From positions 1 to 34,201 of the IMG/VR virus record IMGVR_UViG_3300044730_001395: DNA of 34,201 nt. One strand, written 5' to 3'. Positions 1 through 5,301 of this stretch are shown one piece after another. The translations under genes were made by a program, and so were the position numbers. The notes beneath the pieces were generated by a model, which was not told the DNA's origin, did no database searches, and saw only the letters and a list, made by a program, of their open reading frames with translations. This stretch comes from a virus. Numbering within the stretch: the stretch's first letter is position 1; the number at the start of each line of letters is the position of its first letter.

Positions 1-127
1 AGCGAGTTGACCTAGTGCAAGAGCTTTGCCCCTCTTGCGTGGTCGTGCAGTGTCCTATGCATTCGCCGGTTATTCCAGGAATAGGTAAAGTTGAACAGCA
101 CGGAACAAACTCAAAGCCAAAACCAGG
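1..127. repeat. Terminal direct repeat, left copy
   Basis: Bases 1-127 are identical to 34075-34201. The repeat lies inside one open reading frame that runs on in the same frame across the join. An exact 127-base overlap equals a common assembler k-mer length, so this is best read as the overlap of a circularised contig and not as a biological terminal repeat. Removing one copy gives a circle of 34,074 bp. Confidence 0.95.
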
Positions 128-722
128 GCATATAGTATCAACAGACGGCCAGCATTGTTTTGATATAGATATTCAAAAGTGGATTAAGCAACACGCAGAA
201 AGTGAAATCACTTTCTTGTGGGCCCCACGTTTTAACTTGCGAGAATCAGTAAAACCGCCCCAAGTGATATCAGCGCCAGAAAATCGAACAGCTTATCCGC
301 CATTAAAATATATTAACGGTATTGTAGCTCTAACAAAAGAGCCTGGGTCTATTCCCTATCCTGTATTTCCGGCTACTCCACTTAAAAAGCCTGAACTTTG
401 GAAAACATTTGCAGAGGATAGCCCAGGCGAAACCGACAAGCGCGGAAACCGGCCCCTAATAATGCTCAAAAAGAAAAGTGATTTTGTTCAGATTTTAACC
501 TTTGACGGTAAAAACATCGGAAGGCTTAAATACTATGGAACGTACGGCGCTACTCTTTTTAGGTTTTATAGTGGTATGGCAGGTGCTGTGGGCCTTTACG
601 CTTACGAGATAGGCGAGAAGGCTATAGAACTAAGCGGCTCCAATTACATTTGGATACAGCAGGGCGAGAAAGTTTATGGGCCAATTTGCGCTCCATTTAG
701 ATTACCTTTTTACCAAAAGTGA
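1..722 (+). CDS. Possible TIM-barrel glycoside-hydrolase-like protein (C-terminal part; gene starts at 33747)
   Basis: This is the 3' part of a 349-residue protein whose ATG lies at 33747; frames agree across the 127-base terminal overlap. The complete protein has a barrel-like N-terminal half with alternating short strands and helices (for example KFYISHSCEY and ITFLWAPRFNL) and a C-terminal domain rich in Tyr and Gly with the segment YYGTYGATLFRFY. There is no signal peptide or membrane segment. It sits directly after the lysozyme gene and before a holin-like gene, so a cell-wall or polysaccharide hydrolase is a reasonable guess, but I cannot point to a firm catalytic motif. It ends with TGA at 720-722. 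The reading frame is certain; the function is inference from fold-like pattern and neighbours. Confidence 0.6.
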   Translation, partial: RVDLVQELCPSCVVVQCPMHSPVIPGIGKVEQHGTNSKPKPGHIVSTDGQHCFDIDIQKWIKQHAESEITFLWAPRFNLRESVKPPQVISAPENRTAYPPLKYINGIVALTKEPGSIPYPVFPATPLKKPELWKTFAEDSPGETDKRGNRPLIMLKKKSDFVQILTFDGKNIGRLKYYGTYGATLFRFYSGMAGAVGLYAYEIGEKAIELSGSNYIWIQQGEKVYGPICAPFRLPFYQK

Positions 723-733
723 GGACTGAAGAA

Positions 734-943
734 ATGGAACAAGAAAAAGGAATGTTTAAATCAATGGGAATCTGGGGCGGCGTCCTCAGTTTGCTACCTG
801 CATTAGATGCCCTGCACGCCTACCTTGAGGCGTCGCAGTCTTTTCTGCCCGAGCCTGTGCAGTTCGTAACTATCGGCATTGGCGCGGTCCTATCAATTTT
901 CGGACGGCTTCGCGCTGATTCGAAGATTAAGGGACTTCTTTAA
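734..943 (+). CDS. Holin-like small membrane protein
   Basis: This 69-residue protein has two hydrophobic stretches, roughly residues 10-27 (GIWGGVLSLLPALDALHA) and 42-57 (VQFVTIGIGAVLSIFG), then a basic tail GRLRADSKIKGLL. A short protein ending in GRL-x-A-x-x-K after a hydrophobic hairpin is a recurrent holin-like pattern in phage lysis modules. The ATG at 734 is chosen because GAGG at 721-724 lies nine bases upstream; a GTG at 719 overlaps the previous stop but has no suitable ribosome site. It is the last late gene, and its 3' end overlaps the last early gene tail to tail. A role in releasing the lysozyme encoded at 33263 fits the context. Confidence 0.6.
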   Translation: MEQEKGMFKSMGIWGGVLSLLPALDALHAYLEASQSFLPEPVQFVTIGIGAVLSIFGRLRADSKIKGLL

Positions 944-1268
944 TCATTCGGCGGCGGGTGCGTAGGTACCTGCCGCTTGATTGCCCAAAATGGTCAAGTA
1001 ACTGCACTGACCTAAGTTCAGGGTCGTCAATAAATCTTATTGCATTGCGTTGTGCGCTGTCCACGTCCTCCACCAAGTGAGTGAGCACCCAGCGGAACGA
1101 AAACGGGTCGTTACTTATCCCCTTTATATACTCCGATGCTTCCTCCGATAGAGATTTTTGCTTGTGGTTTGGGTATAGCTTCGGAGCGATAACAGCATCG
1201 ACCACGGCGCGGCTTACGATTGCAATCAATAAATTTTCTTCGGGAGAACGCGACGGTATATAGTCCAT
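927..1268 (-). CDS. Small early phage protein beside RusA-like gene
   Basis: The product is 113 residues with no signal or membrane segment. Its middle holds EEASEYIKG followed by DPFSFRWVLTHLVED, which resembles the Ser-Phe-x-Trp region of small phage early proteins often found near resolvase or SSB genes; I know no proven function for them. The open frame extends upstream to 1517, but that would overlap the RusA-like gene by 230 bases. The ATG at 1268 has GAAGG seven bases before it and leaves a 19-base gap after the RusA-like stop, so I prefer it. It is the last gene of the leftward early unit and its 3' end overlaps the holin-like gene by 17 bases. Confidence 0.6.
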   Translation of the reverse strand: MDYIPSRSPEENLLIAIVSRAVVDAVIAPKLYPNHKQKSLSEEASEYIKGISNDPFSFRWVLTHLVEDVDSAQRNAIRFIDDPELRSVQLLDHFGQSSGRYLRTRRRMIKEVP

Positions 1269-1287
1269 CGCGTCACCTTCTGAAAAT

Positions 1288-1830
1288 TTAGCTTTCAGCG
1301 CTCCCAGTGCGCGAATAAAGTGCCCTGGTAAAAGGCTCGGTTTCTTCTCTCCTGACAACGTAGATTTCTGTTCTATCGTCGGGCTCTCCGTAGTCTCCGG
1401 CTTTTCTACAAAAGATCTCGGCTCTTGTGTCATTGTTATAAACTCCAGCATGTTGCAACCAGTCTCCAATAGGCTTACAAAAATTGTGCGAGTCGATTCG
1501 GCTTCGATGTTTGCCAAGCGTTACGAGCACGGTAACAAGCTCGTCCCCGAATGAGGGCGGCATAGCCCCAGCGTTAAGAAGGGCTTGGGTGTAATACGCG
1601 CTAATAAGCGCGAGGCGGTCGTGCTGATATTTTGATTTAGCTAGAAACGGGAGGCGGCAGCGGTGCCCAGTTTTGCGCGAAAAGCTCCACTTATAGCGGA
1701 TTTCGCGACTGTTTGAGGTGCTTGGAAACTGGGAGGCTGCCCCGAAAAGGGTGATTTTGAGGGAATAGAGAGAATTATCCTTGCGTAGGATTTCGACAGC
1801 GCACGACGATGGATTGCCCTCTGCTTTCAT
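1288..1830 (-). CDS. Divergent RusA-like Holliday junction resolvase
   Basis: This 180-residue protein matches the RusA fold pattern: an ITLFG strand near residue 26, a basic middle, then D113-S-H115-N116-x-x-K119-x-x-x-D123 and D134 in a VYNND segment. RusA enzymes resolve branched DNA as dimers using an Asp-x-Asp-Asn-x-x-Lys motif plus a later Asp. Here the second Asp is His115 and the later Asp pair is Asn-Asp, so activity may be altered. The first 25 residues look like an added tail; an in-frame TAA sits just upstream and no later GTG, TTG or ATG precedes the domain, so ATG 1830 is kept although no good ribosome site is seen. A late-early role in processing replication or recombination intermediates before packaging would fit. 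Confidence 0.6.
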   Translation of the reverse strand: MKAEGNPSSCAVEILRKDNSLYSLKITLFGAASQFPSTSNSREIRYKWSFSRKTGHRCRLPFLAKSKYQHDRLALISAYYTQALLNAGAMPPSFGDELVTVLVTLGKHRSRIDSHNFCKPIGDWLQHAGVYNNDTRAEIFCRKAGDYGEPDDRTEIYVVRREETEPFTRALYSRTGSAES

Positions 1831-1842
1831 ACGTTAGCAGCA

Positions 1843-1862
1843 GCAAGCGGGGCAACGCTTGC
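1843..1862. repeat. Inverted repeat upstream of the RusA-like gene
   Basis: GCAAGCG at 1843-1849 and CGCTTGC at 1856-1862 form a perfect seven-base stem with a six-base loop, 12 bases upstream of the RusA-like start codon on the minus strand. No U-rich tract follows in either direction, so it is not an ordinary terminator. It could limit ribosome access or mark an RNA processing site. Confidence 0.4.
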
Positions 1863-1872
1863 GCCGTAGTGT

Positions 1873-2145
1873 CTACCTCTTCCCCTCCCAAAAACGCGAA
1901 CCAAAAAGGCGAGCAAGCCTATAATATAGGTGAGCCTTCATAATTAGAAGCGGATTACCTTCCGCGAGTTTCAGCATCATATTAAAAAAATAGATGTCTG
2001 CTTCTTTCCGCTTTATTTGTTGCTGGTGCCAGGAGTTTTCTAGGTACATTAGATCATGCACTCGGCAGGCATGATAGAATGGATCTCTCTCCCCTGACGC
2101 GAGCGGACTAATTCCGCAGCCTGTGTGTTCGTCGTCTTTTGGCAT
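1873..2145 (-). CDS. Phospholipase-A2-like fold protein
   Basis: This 90-residue protein contains C-R-V-H-D-L-M-Y, matching the C-x-x-H-D-x-x-Y active-site helix of the phospholipase A2 fold, followed by EADIYFFNMML, a second helix with the usual Ala-Asp, and a C-terminal YYRLARLFGSRFW. An N-terminal CGISP lies where PLA2-like proteins carry the calcium-loop region. Small phage proteins of this pattern with a final RLFG are known to me as a family without proven enzyme activity. There is no signal peptide. ATG 2145 is used because GAGG ends five bases before it; a GTG two codons upstream has no ribosome site. It follows the 44-residue gene by seven bases. It might act on host membranes, or might keep only the fold. 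Confidence 0.6.
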   Translation of the reverse strand: MPKDDEHTGCGISPLASGERDPFYHACRVHDLMYLENSWHQQQIKRKEADIYFFNMMLKLAEGNPLLIMKAHLYYRLARLFGSRFWEGKR

Positions 2146-2152
2146 AATCACC

Positions 2153-2287
2153 TCAGCAATGCGTGTGTTTAAGTAGGTGCTGGACTAGTATCTCCAGCTC
2201 TTTGACTCGCTTCTTAAGCGCATTAATATTCCGCATAGTCGCATCGTTTGGATTATTACGCTTCTTAGCTTTCTTTTTTGGTTTCAT
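2153..2287 (-). CDS. 44-residue basic coiled-coil protein
   Basis: A very short gene. It starts at ATG 2287 with AAGGAGA five bases upstream and stops with TGA at 2153-2155. The product begins MKPKKKAKKRNN, strongly basic, and continues as a heptad-like helix INALKKRVKELEILVQHLL, then HTHC. It overlaps the preceding gene by 23 bases and is followed after seven bases by the PLA2-like gene. Its start region, SD plus ATGAAACCAAA, copies those of the two genes before it. A nucleic-acid-binding or oligomerising role is possible from charge and heptads; no family is recognised. Confidence 0.6.
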   Translation of the reverse strand: MKPKKKAKKRNNPNDATMRNINALKKRVKELEILVQHLLKHTHC

Positions 2288-2495
2288 GATTCTCCTTCCA
2301 ATTTTGTTTAGCCTGTGAAATCGCGCTTTCGTTAGAATCTGCGTAGCCTATCCACCAAATAACTCGATTGAACATGTTACCCCCATATATGCCATCACAC
2401 TTAATGGCTACCATTTCGCTATCAGTCGGGAAGGCTTCGCTCTTTTGGTTTGTTGAGGACACGACATAGAGGGAGTTAGCTTCCTTTGGTTTCAT
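2265..2495 (-). CDS. Small early protein of unknown function (76 aa)
   Basis: The product is 76 residues starting MKPKEANSLY and containing VIWWIGYADSNESAISQAKQNW in its C-terminal half. No known domain is recognised. ATG 2495 follows GAGGGG by four bases, an excellent site, so the longer TTG start at 2507 is rejected. The ribosome site is formed by the end of the upstream gene (Phe-Glu-Gly-Lys codons), and the genes overlap by 20 bases, suggesting coupled translation. The first codons ATGAAACCAAAG are shared with the genes starting at 2790 and 2287. Confidence 0.6.
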   Translation of the reverse strand: MKPKEANSLYVVSSTNQKSEAFPTDSEMVAIKCDGIYGGNMFNRVIWWIGYADSNESAISQAKQNWKENHETKKES

Positions 2496-2790
2496 CTTTC
2501 CCCTCAAATTTAGCTTTCAATCTCTTGTACTCTTGTTGCTCCCTTGCAAGCCTCTCCTGTTCCTCTGCGTGTTGCAGCTCGCTCCAGTAGTCTTTGATGA
2601 TGCCAAGATGGTCGATCTTCCCGCTTACGACATAAGCAGCTGTACATTCTTTGTTTGACTTCTCTAGTCGGCGGTGTATCCAGTAAACGGCATTCCTGCC
2701 AGCGTCTAGCTCGCCATCTACCGCAAATACTTCTGCCTCGTCGCCAAACAGCAAGATAAGGCATGTGTGTGGTTCAATCTTTGGTTTCAT
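2476..2790 (-). CDS. Early protein, paralogue of the product at 4134-4424
   Basis: This 104-residue protein has an N-terminal strand TCLILLFGDEAEVF, a middle YWIHRRLEKSNKECTAAYVVSGKID and a charged helical tail ending KRLKAKFEGK. The protein at 4134-4424 shares the same order: C-x-x-LF-x-D, YWLKRW, GAYIVKSKLD and ERLKKKFEGK. They are clear paralogues from a local duplication. AGGAGG lies four bases before ATG 2790. Its length and charge suggest a soluble protein; no function is known to me. The stop overlaps the next gene. Confidence 0.65.
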   Translation of the reverse strand: MKPKIEPHTCLILLFGDEAEVFAVDGELDAGRNAVYWIHRRLEKSNKECTAAYVVSGKIDHLGIIKDYWSELQHAEEQERLAREQQEYKRLKAKFEGKDETKGS

Positions 2791-2938
2791 CTTTCCTCCT
2801 GTTCAGCACATTTGAAACAATTATGAAGAGAATATTGGCGATCGCCTGTTTGAGATTATGCACAGCAACCGAGTCATCTACGCCGTGTTCTGCGGCTAGG
2901 TCGCTCACCAGTTTGTTTAGGTCGATGTCACTACTCAC
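2774..2938 (-). CDS. 54-residue early protein
   Basis: The GTG at 2938 follows GGAGG by six bases and overlaps the stop of the upstream gene, so it is preferred to a TTG further upstream at 2959. The product begins MSSDIDLNKLVSDLAAEHG and has one hydrophobic helix, ANILFIIVSNVL, before a charged end RRKDETKD. The hydrophobic helix could be a short membrane segment or a packed amphipathic helix. Its stop lies inside the next gene's 5' end. No family is recognised. Confidence 0.5.
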   Translation of the reverse strand: MSSDIDLNKLVSDLAAEHGVDDSVAVHNLKQAIANILFIIVSNVLNRRKDETKD

Positions 2939-3152
2939 CTTCCACCTCCACGATTGCAACTCTCTTCCCGTTTACAAGCGGCGCTTCTCTTGGCTCTAGC
3001 AGTTTGTGCAGGTTGTTGAGCGCCCATGCAGCACCATCTAAATAGGCCCCTTCTATTGGTAGCGAATCCTCGGTATTGTCACCATCGACGTATGCTACTG
3101 CTTTTCTCGCTACGAGTTTCATCGCCCCCTCTCTCAGCTTTGGTTGTGTCAT
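2931..3152 (-). CDS. 73-residue early protein
   Basis: The ATG at 3152 overlaps the upstream stop as ATGA, typical of coupled translation. A second ATG ten codons in (MKLVARKAV) has GAGGGG immediately before it and may be an alternative start. The product contains LPIEGAYLDGAAWALNNLHKLL and ends KRVAIVEVEGE. It looks soluble and small, with no recognised domain. Confidence 0.5.
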   Translation of the reverse strand: MTQPKLREGAMKLVARKAVAYVDGDNTEDSLPIEGAYLDGAAWALNNLHKLLEPREAPLVNGKRVAIVEVEGE

Positions 3153-3355
3153 AGCTTGCCCGTGTAAATGTAAGCGTCGTGAAACATACTTGGTTCCCAG
3201 CCTTTCGGCAGGGATCGGAGACGATAGCGATTAGGCAGTTCATTATAATTCGTGTGCGCCCATAGGGGCCTATAGTCAATCCTTCCTCGCACTACCATAA
3301 GCTCGTTTCTTCTTGCCCATCTGAATAACTTTATGCGCTTGCGTCGGGGGCTCAT
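3149..3355 (-). CDS. 68-residue basic early protein
   Basis: The product begins MSPRRKRIKLFRWARRNE, very basic, and continues with a Tyr- and Arg-rich segment IDYRPLWAHTNYNELPNRYRLR. GAGG lies ten bases before ATG 3355. It is the first gene after a 131-base gap holding a good promoter match at 3391-3419, so it may head its own sub-transcript. No family is recognised; the charge would suit nucleic-acid binding. Confidence 0.5.
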   Translation of the reverse strand: MSPRRKRIKLFRWARRNELMVVRGRIDYRPLWAHTNYNELPNRYRLRSLPKGWEPSMFHDAYIYTGKL

Positions 3356-3390
3356 TTTTGTTTTTCCTCAAAAGTGGACCGCTACCATAG

Positions 3391-3419
3391 TTTATAGTTT
3401 CCCCTTATGGAGCGATCAA
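3391..3419 (-). promoter_or_regulatory. Putative sigma70-type internal early promoter
   Basis: On the minus strand, TTGATC (3414-3419) and TATAAA (3391-3396) are separated by exactly 17 bases. Four of six and five of six positions match the consensus boxes. It lies in the only real gap (3356-3486) in this block of small genes and points at the gene starting at 3355. The rest of the gap contains only very short open frames and a weak five-base hairpin (AAGCC/GGCTT) with no U-tract. Confidence 0.45.
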
Positions 3420-3486
3420 AGCCTCCGGCTTCTCTCATCTCTGGCAGCGATCCGGCCCAAGCCCGAAGGCGTGGGGCGCATGGCTG

Positions 3487-3735
3487 TTAGGGCTTACTAG
3501 GTGGCTGAGGGATTGGCATCCAAAACTTGACATCATCATATGATTGCTCACAACATGTTTCGCTTTTCCAGTGATAAATTTTGCCTGTAAATTTATTAAC
3601 CGAGGTACTATTTGGCACGTAGTATAAAACCTGCGGGGCGTCATATCGACTACAATTCGTTGTTAAGACGCTTGCATATGGCGCTGGTAGCCTCTCAGCA
3701 ACATCAATCCAACCATCCGGCCTATTCTCGCTCAT
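3487..3735 (-). CDS. DUF551-like small phage protein
   Basis: This 82-residue protein has the DUF551 layout: GWIDVAERLPAPYASVL at the N-terminus and VKFWMPIPQPP near the C-terminus, which stands for the usual HW-x-P-x-P-x-P end. DUF551 proteins are small, soluble and common in phages, with no settled function. ATG 3735 is used because GGGGGAG lies just before it and it leaves a 16-base gap after the upstream gene; the open frame itself runs back to 3801 over that gene. The leader is nearly identical to that of the gene at 3943. Confidence 0.65.
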   Translation of the reverse strand: MSENRPDGWIDVAERLPAPYASVLTTNCSRYDAPQVLYYVPNSTSVNKFTGKIYHWKSETCCEQSYDDVKFWMPIPQPPSKP

Positions 3736-3751
3736 CGCTCCCCCTGTTTGG

Positions 3752-3943
3752 TTATCTATACTTATCAAAGTTGTCATCTTTAGCAGCTTCATAATCTGCA
3801 TCGTCTAAATCACGTTGGTGACTGCGCTCACAGTTAGCACTGCAAAGCCTTTCCTCTCTGCTTAGCTTGTCGGCTGATTCAAAACGAGATCCACAAATCT
3901 CGCATGAGTACACATACCATGCGCTAGGTTTTGAACTTTCCAT
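3752..3943 (-). CDS. Small zinc-ribbon-like protein
   Basis: The 63-residue product has SCEIC (C-x2-C) at about residues 14-17 and LCSANC (C-x3-C) about 19 residues later, followed by ERSHQRD, so a four-cysteine or Cys/His zinc site is likely. The C-terminus is acidic (DLDDADYEAAKDDNFDKYR). ATG 3943 follows GGGGGAG by a few bases in a leader shared with the gene starting at 3735. Zinc ribbons of this size usually bind nucleic acids or proteins; the partner is unknown. Confidence 0.6.
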   Translation of the reverse strand: MESSKPSAWYVYSCEICGSRFESADKLSREERLCSANCERSHQRDLDDADYEAAKDDNFDKYR

Positions 3944-3960
3944 CACTCCCCCTGTTTGGT

Positions 3961-4134
3961 TTAAGGCAATTGCTTCATGCATTGAGTGCAATTTGTAATC
4001 ATCATTACAAAAAGCACAAACCCAATATGGCCTAGATTCGCAGCAATGCGGCCAAGCTGCTCCACTATCTTATTAACGTGCTGCGCCTGATTACGTTCGG
4101 CTAAAAGCTCCATTTCAACATCTCTTGGATCCAT
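3961..4134 (-). CDS. 57-residue single-pass membrane protein
   Basis: A short gene. It starts at ATG 4134, one base into the stop of the upstream gene (TGATG), with GAGGG six bases upstream, and stops at TAA 3961-3963. The N-terminal two thirds is a charged helix (DPRDVEMELLAERNQAQHVNKIVEQLGRI shape), followed by one hydrophobic segment GHIGFVLFVMMIT and a C-x-x-C end (NCTQCMKQLP). A small membrane protein with a cytoplasmic helix is the simplest reading. No family is recognised. Confidence 0.6.
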   Translation of the reverse strand: MDPRDVEMELLAERNQAQHVNKIVEQLGRIAANLGHIGFVLFVMMITNCTQCMKQLP

Positions 4135-4424
4135 CACTTGCCCTCAAATTTCTTTTTCAGCCGCTCGTACTCTCTATGCTCTCGTATCCGTTGCACATCC
4201 TCTGCATACTCCTCTTGCTCTTTTTTTATTTGAGAATAGATCGGATTTAAATCTAGCTTGCTTTTGACTATGTAAGCGCCCGTAGCTTTTCTCCCTAGCT
4301 TTTCATCCCAACGCTTTAGCCAATATTTAACATCGTTAATCATCTCTTTTGGGGTTGTCTCAATAAAATCAGGATCACTTCTATCATCAAAAAATAAAAT
4401 AACTGTGCATGGTTCCTCTTCCAT
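4134..4424 (-). CDS. Early protein, paralogue of the product at 2476-2790
   Basis: The 96-residue product begins MEEEPCTVILFFDD and has YWLKRWDEKLGRKATGAYIVKSKLD, then a long charged helix ending ERLKKKFEGK. The order and key residues match the protein at 2476-2790, so the pair arose by duplication. ATG 4424 follows GGAGGGA closely and shares a base with the upstream stop (TGATG). In both paralogues the final codons for Phe-Glu-Gly-Lys also supply the ribosome site of the next gene. Function unknown. Confidence 0.65.
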   Translation of the reverse strand: MEEEPCTVILFFDDRSDPDFIETTPKEMINDVKYWLKRWDEKLGRKATGAYIVKSKLDLNPIYSQIKKEQEEYAEDVQRIREHREYERLKKKFEGK

Positions 4425-4696
4425 CACTCCCTCCCATCCATTTTCGGCCTTGGCGGTAAGGTAGCCTCTTTCGGCCCACCATCCAAGCCCGTAACTCTTT
4501 CAAACTCAGCAAAAGCCAGCCGAATATCAGCTTCATTCAATCGCTGATCTCGCAGTAGTTGCACCGCAAACTCAAGTGCGTCTTGAAGTCCTTGGTTATA
4601 ATGATAGCGCTCTACTTGCCCTAAGTTAGCTGTAAAACCTTGATAACGCGCTACTGCCTCTTGAGTCGGTGTAATTATTGGATCTAGTCGTGACAT
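4424..4696 (-). CDS. 90-residue helical early protein
   Basis: The product is mostly helical, with YHYNQGLQDALEFAVQLLRDQ and EADIRLAFAEFERVTG, and a Pro- and Lys-rich tail. ATG 4696 directly abuts the stop of the upstream gene, and a run GAGGGGGG lies six bases before it. There is no membrane segment. I do not recognise the family. Confidence 0.55.
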   Translation of the reverse strand: MSRLDPIITPTQEAVARYQGFTANLGQVERYHYNQGLQDALEFAVQLLRDQRLNEADIRLAFAEFERVTGLDGGPKEATLPPRPKMDGRE

Positions 4697-5125
4697 TTAT
4701 TCCCCCCTCGCGAACTTGTCGGCGGCTTTTAGAATACCCTCTGCGATTGACTCCGCTTTCTCCGGCACCCAATAAATAGCTTCGTTGTCGTATGCATGAG
4801 TGATTGTTGCAACCGCAACCCGCTCAAACAGATCGCGGCGGCGTTGTTCTTGGGGGTTTTTAGCCTCGCGATTGGCTGCAATCTCTTTTAATATTCTTTC
4901 TTTAAATTCCGAACGTGAATTGTTCTCGCTCGCCTTGCTCAAGTCTGGCAGCGCGGCCCAGTGGGTGATAGTTAATTCAGGGCAAAGACTGTTAAACGCT
5001 TTGTTAAGGGGATTGAATCGGCAAACGTCGAAGTCTGCTGCCTCATAGCACACAAAATAACTGGCTTCTTCCTCCGGCAACCGCTCACAGACTGGTATGA
5101 ATTCTAGCTCGATTTTTAAGCTCAT
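4697..5125 (-). CDS. DUF551-like N-terminus fused to a helical C-terminus
   Basis: The first 60 of 142 residues follow the DUF551 pattern: FIPVCERLPEEEASYFVCY, then ITHWAALPDL. The remainder is a separate helical part with EQRRRDLFERVAVATITHAYDNEAIYWVPEKAESIAEGIL, the type of short segment often seen in phage early proteins. So this looks like a fusion, or a DUF551 protein with an added tail, and it is the second DUF551-like gene in the region (see 3487-3735). ATG 5125 overlaps the upstream stop as ATGA. Confidence 0.6.
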   Translation of the reverse strand: MSLKIELEFIPVCERLPEEEASYFVCYEAADFDVCRFNPLNKAFNSLCPELTITHWAALPDLSKASENNSRSEFKERILKEIAANREAKNPQEQRRRDLFERVAVATITHAYDNEAIYWVPEKAESIAEGILKAADKFARGE

Positions 5126-5301
5126 GATTCTTTCTCCTTCTTACGTAGCGAATCGACAAACTCGACGAGTGCTTCATAGACGAACTCTTCTAAGTAGATC
5201 GTATTGCTAGCTCCGTTCCCGTTATCTGTCACAAGCTTGATCATGTCACCCTCAAGCGAGGCATAAACCGAATCACCTAAATACGTTTTATGCTCTTCCA
5301 T
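5122..5301 (-). CDS. Conserved-type small phage protein (YLGDSVYA motif)
   Basis: The 59-residue product begins MEEHKTYLGDSVYASLEGDMIKL and continues TDNGNGASNTIYLEEFVYEALVEFV. The YLGDSVYA and TDNG-x-G-x-SNTI-x-LE signature is familiar from many phage and prophage small proteins of unknown role. GAGGGG lies five bases before ATG 5301, which overlaps the protease stop as TAATG. The codons upstream to 5319 are open but unlikely to be used. Confidence 0.65.
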   Translation of the reverse strand: MEEHKTYLGDSVYASLEGDMIKLVTDNGNGASNTIYLEEFVYEALVEFVDSLRKKEKES

